Source: Pedobacter polaris
GTDB taxonomy: Bacteria > Bacteroidota > Bacteroidia > Sphingobacteriales > Sphingobacteriaceae
Direction: 5' to 3'
Assembly (NCBI RefSeq): GCF_005116505.1
Contig: NZ_SWBR01000002.1
Coordinates: 434,314-498,313 of the forward strand
DNA: 64,000 nt
A model generated the notes under the pieces. It was given only the letters and a program-made list of their open reading frames with translations. It was not told where the DNA came from and did no database searches. The position numbers were made by a program, and so were the translations under genes. Shown piece after piece: positions 7,374-14,838 of this stretch; position 1 is the first letter of the stretch, and each line of letters begins with the position of its first letter.

Positions 7374-9206
7374 ATGAAACAGTTACTATCCCTTATTTTT
7401 TTAATAACCTGTACAATTAACTTAGCTGCACAGTCAAAGCTTTCTTTAATTCCACTTCCAGCAAAAATGGAAGAACGTGCAGGAAATTTTATGCTTAACA
7501 AAGAAGTATATATTAGTTATGCCCCTCATTTGAAAAATTTGGCAGTATTAACACAAGTTGCATTAAGTGAAACTACCGGTATAAAACCTGTGTTAAAAAT
7601 AACCAGGGAACTACCAAAAAATGCCAAAGCAATTCGCTTAATTATTGATCCAAAAATAACTGCTAAAGAAGGATACGTATTAGAGGTTAGTAGCAATCAA
7701 ATCCTACTAAAAGCCGGCACCGAAAATGGACTCTTTTACGGTATCCAAACTCTTGTACAACTGGTACCATTAAAAGGTGATTTAAAGCTGCCATGTGTTT
7801 ATATAGCAGATGAACCAAGGTTTGGATGGCGTGGAATGTTATTTGATAGTTGTAGGCATATTTGGTCTGTTGATTTTATTAAGAAGTTTATAGATCAAAT
7901 GGCCAAGCATAAATTAAACAAGTTTCATTGGCACCTTACAGAAGATCAAGGCTGGAGGATAGAGATAAAAAAATACCCACGCTTGCAAGAGGTTGCAGCC
8001 TATAGAAATGGAACCCAGATTGGGCCTAACAGACAAAAAGATGTAGATAGCACTAGATATGGAGGTTATTATACCCAAGATCAGATTAAAGAAGTTGTGG
8101 CCTATGCAAGCTCAAAGTACATAGAAGTAATTCCAGAAATTGAAATGCCTGGCCATTCGGTAGCAGCAATTACCGCTTATCCATACTTGGCCTGTGGCAA
8201 GGTAAGTTTTGAAAATGGAAAACCTTTTGAAGTAAGAAAGGTTTGGGGTGTATCTAAAGATTTATATTGTGCAGGTAACGATACCGTATTTACTTTCTTA
8301 CAAGATGTATTGACTGAAATTATACCTTTATTTCCTTCTAAATACATCCACATAGGTGGAGATGAGGCACCCCATGATGCCTGGAAAACTTGCCCAAAAT
8401 GTCAGGCACGCATGAAAAAGGAGGGACTAAAAGATGAGGCTGCGTTGCAGAGCTGGTTCATTCAGCGCATGGAGAAATTTATCAATAACAAAGGGAAAAA
8501 GATTATTGGATGGGAAGAAATTATGCAGGGTGGACTTGCAGAAAATGCAACCGTACATTCATGGCTAGGTGTACAAAGTGGTTTAAAAGCTGCTAAAAGC
8601 GGTCATGATGCGATCATGTCTCCTTATTCACATTTATATTTTGATGGCTATCAGGCTGAAGCTAAGATTGAGCCAATGGCTATTGGGTATTGGGTACCAT
8701 TGGACAGTGTATATGCCTTTGAACCTGTACACCCCGATTTGAATGAAACAGAGGCAAAGCATATTTTAGGAGCCCAAGCCAATTTATGGACAGAGTTTAT
8801 TGCAACGGAAGATTACTTAGAATATATGGCTTTTCCGCGTATGTCAGCATTGGCTGAAATTGATTGGTCTCCCAAATCATCAAGAAACTTTGCTGATTTT
8901 AAGGGCAGGTTAAATGCACAATACCAGCGTTACCATAATCAGGGTATAAACTTCCGTATCCCTGTACCGCTTATACAACTAACAGTAAATGCAGATAGTA
9001 CCAATAACATTACCCTTACAGATCCTACAACGAGCAGTACAATTAGGTATACAACAGACGGAACTGATGTTAACTTAAATTCGCCCATTTATACCAAACC
9101 GGTAACTTTGCAAAAAGGACAATCGATACGCTATGCATTGTTTTTTAATAATTTAAGGAAAAGTAGTACTGATTATTTTCCAAAACTTAGCAAGAGAAGC
9201 AAATAG
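7374..9206 (+). CDS. Beta-N-acetylhexosaminidase, glycoside hydrolase family 20
   Basis: 610 residues. Residues 1-20 are a signal peptide (cleavage near AAQ-SK), so the enzyme acts in the periplasm or outside. A GH20b N-terminal domain (about 25-145) precedes the GH20 barrel (about 148-505). The catalytic Asp-Glu pair is D330-E331 in HIGGDEAPHDAW; other family motifs are FHWHLTEDQGWRIEIK and EIEMPGHSVAA. Residues about 535-600 form a chitobiase C-terminal-like beta domain (IRYTTDGTDVN). It releases terminal GlcNAc or GalNAc from chitin or glycan fragments using the substrate N-acetyl group. Two LacI-type palindromes upstream suggest sugar-responsive control. Single gene. Confidence 0.96.
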   Translation: MKQLLSLIFLITCTINLAAQSKLSLIPLPAKMEERAGNFMLNKEVYISYAPHLKNLAVLTQVALSETTGIKPVLKITRELPKNAKAIRLIIDPKITAKEGYVLEVSSNQILLKAGTENGLFYGIQTLVQLVPLKGDLKLPCVYIADEPRFGWRGMLFDSCRHIWSVDFIKKFIDQMAKHKLNKFHWHLTEDQGWRIEIKKYPRLQEVAAYRNGTQIGPNRQKDVDSTRYGGYYTQDQIKEVVAYASSKYIEVIPEIEMPGHSVAAITAYPYLACGKVSFENGKPFEVRKVWGVSKDLYCAGNDTVFTFLQDVLTEIIPLFPSKYIHIGGDEAPHDAWKTCPKCQARMKKEGLKDEAALQSWFIQRMEKFINNKGKKIIGWEEIMQGGLAENATVHSWLGVQSGLKAAKSGHDAIMSPYSHLYFDGYQAEAKIEPMAIGYWVPLDSVYAFEPVHPDLNETEAKHILGAQANLWTEFIATEDYLEYMAFPRMSALAEIDWSPKSSRNFADFKGRLNAQYQRYHNQGINFRIPVPLIQLTVNADSTNNITLTDPTTSSTIRYTTDGTDVNLNSPIYTKPVTLQKGQSIRYALFFNNLRKSSTDYFPKLSKRSK

Positions 9207-9249
9207 CAACCTTAAAATAGCGATATGTTGTATTTATTAAAGTTTAAAA

Positions 9250-9501
9250 TTATTTAACCTTTATTACAACTTTTCCTTTTGTACGACCAGATTCTACATA
9301 AGCCATAGCTTCATTTGTTTGCTCAAATTGAAAGACTTTATCAATAACAGGCCTTATCATATCTGATTCAATAAGCTGAGTGATTTGTTCTAATTGGCTG
9401 CCTTCTGCTCTCATGAACAAGAACTTGAAACTGACATTTAATTTTTTCGCTTTTTTCTTTGCCCCAGAACTTATCAGCTTCCATAATAACGCAGCAGATT
9501 T
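9250..9501 (-). pseudogene. C-terminal remnant of a zinc-type quinone/alcohol dehydrogenase
   Basis: From the minus-strand stop at 9250-9252 the frame runs back 83 codons to an in-frame TAA at 9502. It reads the typical medium-chain dehydrogenase tail: LNVSFKFLFMRAEGSQLEQI, then IRPVIDKVFQFEQTNEAMAY and ESGRTKGKVVIKVK. The catalytic and cofactor domains are absent. Immediately upstream on the other strand is an AraC regulator, an arrangement often seen for such oxidoreductases with their regulator. Confidence 0.8.
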
Positions 9502-9556
9502 TTACCAACCATTAGGAAAATTTATTAAATTTAAATCGTAATCATCTGTTTGTTTT

Positions 9557-10381
9557 ATGAAGTACCACCAATACCCTGTACATCCTGCGCTACAAAACTG
9601 GATAAGGTATTTTTGGAGCTATGAGGGAGATACTACAGCTATTAATCAGCTACATATTCGCTCTTTTGCTGATTGTTATCCACGTCTTATTTTCCAGGAC
9701 ATAGCTTCATTCTCGCCAGTTAAAAATGGTAATGGTGACATTATGCCTATTTGTTATTTAAGCGGTTTAGACACCAAACCGTCAGATGGTTTTTGGGAAA
9801 GTCGTTTCTCTCATTTTGGTGTAAGTTTTTTTCCTCATGCACTGCATGCATTATTTAGGATAGACGCTTCAGAAATTACCAATGAAACGCCAGATATTCT
9901 AGCATTGGACAAAACGATAATTCCACAAATTTTGTTAGCCACAACAAATAATTTTGAAAGAGTTACCATTCTAAGCAAATATTTTTACGATAGGCTATTT
10001 GATGGTAAAAACGATAAAATTATTAATGACCTTATCCATCAGCCTTTGATATATCAACTCAGTATTGATGGAAATTTGGGAAACATTTCAGACTATTATA
10101 ATATCTCAGAGAGACAAATGCAACGAAAGTTTAAACAAAATGTTGGCGTATCTCCAGGTAAATTCTTCAGACTCCAAAAATTTGAAAAAGCATTAAAACT
10201 ACTGCCCTCTATCCAATATGGTACTTTGACACAGCTTGCTTACGATTTAGGCTATGCTGACCAATCTCATTTTATTAGTGATTTTAAATCATTCTCTGGA
10301 CTTTCTCCTTATGAGTTTATGAGAAAACCAAGTTTAGGTTCTGAAAGTGCTTCATTTATCTATGCAGAGCAAAGTTCCTAA
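9557..10381 (+). CDS. AraC-family transcriptional regulator
   Basis: 274 residues. The N-terminal part (1-160) matches the DUF6597-type domain (HPALQNWIRYFWSYEGD; LSGLDTKPSDGFWESRF). The C-terminal part (about 165-262) is the AraC double helix-turn-helix: ISDYYNISERQMQRKFKQNV in the first and LAYDLGYADQSHFISDFKSF followed by GLSPYEF in the second. It activates or represses promoters as a cytoplasmic DNA-binding protein. The divergent neighbour is the dehydrogenase tail at 9250-9501, so its original target may be lost. The next gene overlaps its end by 20 bases. Confidence 0.92.
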   Translation: MKYHQYPVHPALQNWIRYFWSYEGDTTAINQLHIRSFADCYPRLIFQDIASFSPVKNGNGDIMPICYLSGLDTKPSDGFWESRFSHFGVSFFPHALHALFRIDASEITNETPDILALDKTIIPQILLATTNNFERVTILSKYFYDRLFDGKNDKIINDLIHQPLIYQLSIDGNLGNISDYYNISERQMQRKFKQNVGVSPGKFFRLQKFEKALKLLPSIQYGTLTQLAYDLGYADQSHFISDFKSFSGLSPYEFMRKPSLGSESASFIYAEQSS

Positions 10382-10622
10382 TATTGGAGGTGTTATTAGC
10401 CCCACAATTTTAACTGCTGCAGCACTAAGGGGGGTGAAGGTTTTTCAATCCTTTGTGGTAATTATTAATAATCAGCTTTATCTTTTACAACCAATTGAAA
10501 TAACCCCACAACTTGATTTAGATGTTAAGATTCCCTACCTTAATGTTATTGCTGGGCCTGTTAATTTGGAACTGCCTAACTTGCCCAATATTGGCCCAGA
10601 CTATAACGAACTACAACCATAA
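10362..10622 (+). CDS. Small hypothetical protein, unrecognised
   Basis: 86 residues if started at ATG 10362 inside the end of the AraC gene. The sequence is strongly hydrophobic and beta/proline-rich (VKVFQSFVVIINNQLYLLQP; VIAGPVNLELPNLPNIGP), unlike a shadow of the AraC frame, most of which ends before it begins. There is no signal peptide and no transmembrane-length segment. It ends 16 bases before the gene at 10639, so the two may be co-translated. I do not recognise it. The 5' overlap could also mean it is the truncated end of a longer gene. Confidence 0.45.
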   Translation: MQSKVPNIGGVISPTILTAAALRGVKVFQSFVVIINNQLYLLQPIEITPQLDLDVKIPYLNVIAGPVNLELPNLPNIGPDYNELQP

Positions 10623-10638
10623 AAGCGCTAACAGGCCT

Positions 10639-11364
10639 ATGAAAGTTTCCGTTAAAAATATAAAAGGAAAGCAAGTTTTGGAATGGGTCGCATCCGGGAA
10701 GGCAATCCTTAGAAATGACCTGCGAAGAACCGATCTTGAAGATTGGCTGGACTTTTATGTTTTAGAGAGCGGAGAACTGTTGCTAGTCGACAAATTTGAG
10801 AAGAGAAATGGTACGCTGTACCCAAACTTTGAAGACTATCAGAAAATGATGGATAGGTTTGATCAAAAACAATCTATTGTCGCTAAAAATACAGATAAGG
10901 CCACAGGGGCCTTTAACGAGTTTTATCATGTTAGCCAAAGTGAATTCGAGCAGATAATTCCGAAATCTGCCACGCTGCTCGCTAACGAATTTAAGTTGGA
11001 TCCCAATAAGTTGGATTATTCGATCGAGAGCCTAAAGGTAGTCCATCGAGAAATGAAAAAGTACTTGAGGAAGAATGACACTTATGATTTTATCGACCAT
11101 TATTTTGTGTTAATTACAGCGTACTGCGGAGAGATCATGAAGAGAGAAATTAATGGTGAATGGCAAATAACTGGCGATGGTACGGGAAGGATTAATAAAG
11201 TGGTGATCGTAGAAAAAGAAAACCCCGAATATAGCTATTTACCCCAATTGCCATTAAATGAAATATTAAGTGGCGACGCTGGGAAAGGAATAACGCTATT
11301 AATGGAAGTAAGGGCCCATCTTGGAAAACACGACTTTATTAAAGGAGGACTTTTACCTAAATAA
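10639..11364 (+). CDS. Hypothetical protein, 241 aa, unrecognised
   Basis: The start at ATG 10639 was preferred because the in-frame extension to 10522 lies inside the preceding gene and reads as a shadow. The product is soluble, charged and mostly helical, with no signal peptide, Cys-rich motif or nucleotide-binding loop. Features visible: IKGKQVLEWVASGKAILRND at the start, an acidic DLEDWLDFYVLESGEL segment, and a C-terminal LLMEVRAHLGKHDFI. GC content and codon use look higher (atcgag, cgcatc-type codons) than the flanks, hinting at transfer. It could be the partner of the small gene just upstream. Confidence 0.65.
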   Translation: MKVSVKNIKGKQVLEWVASGKAILRNDLRRTDLEDWLDFYVLESGELLLVDKFEKRNGTLYPNFEDYQKMMDRFDQKQSIVAKNTDKATGAFNEFYHVSQSEFEQIIPKSATLLANEFKLDPNKLDYSIESLKVVHREMKKYLRKNDTYDFIDHYFVLITAYCGEIMKREINGEWQITGDGTGRINKVVIVEKENPEYSYLPQLPLNEILSGDAGKGITLLMEVRAHLGKHDFIKGGLLPK

Positions 11365-11420
11365 CACAAGTTAATGGGAAGATTTGTTCACATACTAGAG
11401 GGCCCTAGAAATTAAAAAAT

Positions 11421-11596
11421 CCAGCTGTTCGTAATATGCTGAAAGGCATTTCTAAATCCTATCTAAGGGATTTGTAATCCCATTAAGCGAATTCTGCTTG
11501 GATAGTAAGGTATTCAATTTTTAGATTCCTCGTGCCTCAGCATGACAAATCTTGTTGCTAAAACAAAAAGCCCCAAATGCTGCAAGGCTTTCTATG
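11421..11596. repeat. Dispersed intergenic element, copy B
   Basis: Same order as copies A and C but more diverged: CAGCTGTTCG and GCTGAAAGGCATTTC (hairpin arms degraded), ATCCTATCTAA, a GGGATTTGTAATCCC hairpin, TTAGATTCCTCGTGCCTC with ATGACA, CTAAAACAAAAAGCC and GGCTTTCTATGATG. No tRNA follows. It fills most of the gap 11365-11643. Confidence 0.65.
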
Positions 11597-11643
11597 ATGG
11601 CAGTGACATTTATTCTTAAACTGTCAATTTCTTTTTTATGGTA

Positions 11644-12972
11644 TTATTTTGTGCTGCAAGTTACTTTCTTTAACATATAGGAAAGGAAAAATGCAAAGGT
11701 TACGTAACCTACAAAGATGATAAAGCCGGGTTGCAAGGAAGTGTAATTAACTGTGGCAGTAGTTAAAAACTCATCTTTCATGTTCAATCCAGAAAGTTGA
11801 CTTTTAAGAATTCCGTTTAAGCCAATGTAGGTCATCAATATCCCTACCACCATTACATCAGCCATGTCCCATTTGCCAGATTCAAATGCCAAGTATTTTG
11901 TAATGGCATTTTCTGCAATGGGTGGTTTGCACAACATGTGAATTCCTCTGGCAGTAATACGCAATATGGGCAGTATAATTACAAAAAGTATAATGATAAT
12001 GCCCACAGTAATTGCATCTGGTTTAGGTTGTTGTATAAGCACTTCTCCAATACCCAGAACACTTTTGCTCTGGAAAAAAAGCACTTGATTTTCGAAGACT
12101 ACCTTTTCGCCCATCATTAAAAACTCAAGTGAGCTCAGGCGGGCATCTACTTCAATAATTGAAACCGTTACACCAGTTGCCAATAAGGCCAAAGCAAAAA
12201 GTAATGACATTATGAATAGGGTATTGTGCAAATAGGTTTTTTTTCTTAAGATGAGCCAAGCTATAAAGGCCATAGCTACACAACCTAGCATGGCATAAGC
12301 ATAGTTATAAGTAACCTTACGGATGTTGCTTAACCTTGTTTCTATGTGTTTATTGAAAGCCTGTTGATTGTTTACATAATACCTGCTATAAAGCTGTTTT
12401 GTAACTTGATAAATGGCAACTTTAGTGCTGTCAAAGGTTTGATCTGCCAGTTTATCTAACTTATTTGTAGCAATGTTTTTGAGTTTATTGGTTGCTTTTG
12501 TACTCGTAATTCTATTGACAATGGTAGTAGCGAAGGAGGGAACCTGGTCATGAAGCTCTTTAGGATTAACAAATTGCTTAAAGGCAAACTTTTTGAGTTT
12601 ATTGCCAAGGCCTTTTTGGGGTTTGGTTATTTCCTTAGTTACTTGATTAATCATGGCATGAAGTTGTGTTTCAATTTCTATGCGAATCTCTTTTTTTTGC
12701 TCACTGGTAATTTTGAAACCTTTAATCTCCTTCGTTACGATATGCGCTATCTTATCTCGCCAAAGATCTACAGAAAAAACACCAAAAGTGATGCTATTCA
12801 CAGTAGCATAATCGGTTGCAATTTGCTCTTGCTCGTTAGACAAGGTATAGAGCTTGTAACCGCTGTAGTATGTTCCAGCTAAAAAAATACCAAGACTCAA
12901 AATCAAAAGAACATGAGCTAGTATATTCTTTTTAGCTTTGTTTTGCTGCTGGTTATGTTTTTCGATAGTCAA
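11644..12972 (-). CDS. PqiA-like multi-pass membrane protein, paralogue 1
   Basis: 442 residues. Residues about 19-41 are a membrane helix, 42-225 a predicted helical, Lys/Glu-rich region outside the membrane, then membrane helices at about 225-247, 250-275, 325-345, 373-395 and 415-437. The second half carries the PqiA-domain signature: VLFFQSKSVLG, a hydrophobic helix, and SGKWDMADVMVVGILMTYIG. Classical PqiA proteins act in inner-membrane lipid trafficking with an MCE partner PqiB; here the long N-terminal insertion is not part of classical PqiA and no MCE gene is nearby. It is tandem with an equally long paralogue at 13020. Confidence 0.8.
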   Translation of the reverse strand: MTIEKHNQQQNKAKKNILAHVLLILSLGIFLAGTYYSGYKLYTLSNEQEQIATDYATVNSITFGVFSVDLWRDKIAHIVTKEIKGFKITSEQKKEIRIEIETQLHAMINQVTKEITKPQKGLGNKLKKFAFKQFVNPKELHDQVPSFATTIVNRITSTKATNKLKNIATNKLDKLADQTFDSTKVAIYQVTKQLYSRYYVNNQQAFNKHIETRLSNIRKVTYNYAYAMLGCVAMAFIAWLILRKKTYLHNTLFIMSLLFALALLATGVTVSIIEVDARLSSLEFLMMGEKVVFENQVLFFQSKSVLGIGEVLIQQPKPDAITVGIIIILFVIILPILRITARGIHMLCKPPIAENAITKYLAFESGKWDMADVMVVGILMTYIGLNGILKSQLSGLNMKDEFLTTATVNYTSLQPGFIIFVGYVTFAFFLSYMLKKVTCSTK

Positions 12973-13019
12973 GATATAGCTGATTATGGGGTTTAAGAAT
13001 TAGTTTTTTGCACTAAAAT

Positions 13020-14348
13020 TTAAGAGGCATCGTTTGGTGTAATGAATTTGAGAATGGTTGATAGTATTAAGCCAAACAATACAAAAGCAATAAATATAAT
13101 GTAACCAGGTTGAAGCGCTGTATTGTGAGTTGATAGGAGTGTAAGTGAGGTAGCAGGAACATTAAGTTGATGGAGTTGATTTTCTAACAAACCATTTAAA
13201 CCAATGTAAGCCATTAGTATCGCTATAACTATTACATCGGCCATACTCCATTTACCAGACTGAAATGCAAAATACTTGATGATCTTGTTTTCTGCCAAAC
13301 TCTTTTTTCCTAGCAGATGTATACCTGTTGAGCTAAGTTTCATAATTGGAAAAAGTATACTGAATACTAGAATAAGAACGCCTACCAGAATAGAATCTAT
13401 TGCTGTTCCGTTAACTAGGATAATGACCACATCTAATATACTCTTGCTTTGAAAGAATAATACTTGGTCTTGAAAGGTAATGTGCTGACCAAGCAATACA
13501 AAATCTAGTGCATTGATGCGTGCATCTACCTCAATCATTGAGGCCGTGAGGCCAACACCCAATAGAATGAAGGCAAACAGCAATGACATGATAAAAAGGA
13601 TAGCATGTAATGCTTTTCGTTTTCTAAAGATCCACCATAAAGCGAGCACTACTACAATGCATATTAGCATGGCTGTGCAATAGGTATAGGTAGCAGTTTC
13701 AATATGTTTGAGTTCTGCCTTGATTTTTTGATTCAGCTGCTCGGTAGAAGTAACGTTGTACTTTTTGTAAACCTTGCCTATGGCTATGGCATTAGCTGTT
13801 AAAATACTGTCTATTACTTCTGTCTGCTCAAACTTATCGAGCTCTTTGAGCGCCATTTTACTCAGTTGTTTTTTGTTGTTGGGATTATCGATTTTCTTAA
13901 TGATACCTTTGGCAATACCTGGCACCTGCTTTTTAATCGTATCTGTGTTCACAAAATTTTTGACTGCAAACTTGACTAATTTACCTCTAATAGACTTTTT
14001 TTCTGGCTTTGTTACTAGTGCTTCTGCCTTGTTAATGAGCGCAATAATTACCCCTTCTATTTCCTTTTGAAGTTCTTTTTTCTCTTTGGCAGAGATATTT
14101 AAGGTTTTAGCTTGGTGGTTGATGATATGCTGTACCTTATCGTGCCACTGATCAATTGAAAAAAGACCTAGATTAATATTGTTCATATCCGCATAATCCT
14201 TTTTCAAGTGCTCTTGGCGTTCGGAAAGGTTGTGTAATTGATAACCAAAATATCCTTCACCAATCAATAGCAAGGAGAGTCCTATAATCAATATGATTTT
14301 GACTATACTCGATTTATTTGCGGGAGTTGTTTGTAGATTTTTAGACAA
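13020..14348 (-). CDS. PqiA-like multi-pass membrane protein, paralogue 2
   Basis: Also 442 residues, colinear with the gene at 11644: N-terminal membrane helix (about 17-39), shared S-x-D-x-W-x-D-K block (FSIDQWHDKVQHII), helical outer region, then the PqiA-like half with VLFFQSKSILDVVIILVNG and SGKWSMADVIVIAILMAYIG. Conserved EVDARI/L motif precedes the FQ-S-K-S block in both. The 47-base spacing and same strand make an operon with the 11644 gene likely, with this one first. The origin is a tandem duplication with substantial divergence, not a recent copy. Confidence 0.8.
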   Translation of the reverse strand: MSKNLQTTPANKSSIVKIILIIGLSLLLIGEGYFGYQLHNLSERQEHLKKDYADMNNINLGLFSIDQWHDKVQHIINHQAKTLNISAKEKKELQKEIEGVIIALINKAEALVTKPEKKSIRGKLVKFAVKNFVNTDTIKKQVPGIAKGIIKKIDNPNNKKQLSKMALKELDKFEQTEVIDSILTANAIAIGKVYKKYNVTSTEQLNQKIKAELKHIETATYTYCTAMLICIVVVLALWWIFRKRKALHAILFIMSLLFAFILLGVGLTASMIEVDARINALDFVLLGQHITFQDQVLFFQSKSILDVVIILVNGTAIDSILVGVLILVFSILFPIMKLSSTGIHLLGKKSLAENKIIKYFAFQSGKWSMADVIVIAILMAYIGLNGLLENQLHQLNVPATSLTLLSTHNTALQPGYIIFIAFVLFGLILSTILKFITPNDAS

Positions 14349-14838
14349 GTGCGTAGGCTATTTGCTACTAACAACCAATAAGAGATATTGTTTTTAGCGG
14401 GTAAATTGAAATGATAAATTTTTATCAAAACTATGCGGCGCTCAAGTTCAAACATCTCGAAATGACAAACACTGTTAATACTATTTAAAAGCTTTAAGAT
14501 TTCTTACACCAGTTCACTTGAGTTATTGATCTCAACTTCGTGATTAAATAGAAATTGTGGATATCTCAAATGTACATTAATAATTTTATAATATAATCAC
14601 TAACAGTAAGATAGGAGACAATTGCTTTTTTGTAGAAATTATATAGTGTAGAATATTGGGCAATATTATCTACACTTATAATCAAAAAATATAATTTTAT
14701 CCACATTTCATGGAAAATAATGCTCCTATCAAATTTTGTACCTAATTTTGGGGAAAGGAAATAATACAAACACACTACTACCTATTTTATGTTTGGTTTA
14801 CAACAGTCACGCTCTTGCAGTGCATACTCTTTTGAAAT
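14349..14838. other. Divergent regulatory region between PqiA-like pair and T9SS cassette
   Basis: Stretch of 490 bases with no convincing gene; a 69-codon minus-strand frame at 14566-14775 has AT-driven composition and no support. It contains the 32-bp inverted repeat at 14645 and a GTCAT-type repeat trace near 14449-14468 (catctcgaaatgacaaa). Confidence 0.6.
14645..14676. promoter_or_regulatory. 32-bp imperfect inverted repeat, operator candidate
   Basis: Arms AGTGTAGA...TCTACACT enclose a second pair ATATTG-GG-CAATAT with a two-base TA bulge on one side. It lies 163 bases before the adhesin start and 297 bases before the PqiA-like gene on the other strand. Confidence 0.4.

Noticed and set aside
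10522..10638. N-terminal extension with a signal-like hydrophobic run for the 241-residue protein
   Set aside because: It lies inside the preceding small gene in another frame; ATG 10639 gives a normal start.
14566..14775. 69-residue protein
   Set aside because: Spans the 32-bp inverted repeat and has the amino-acid mix of random AT-rich DNA.
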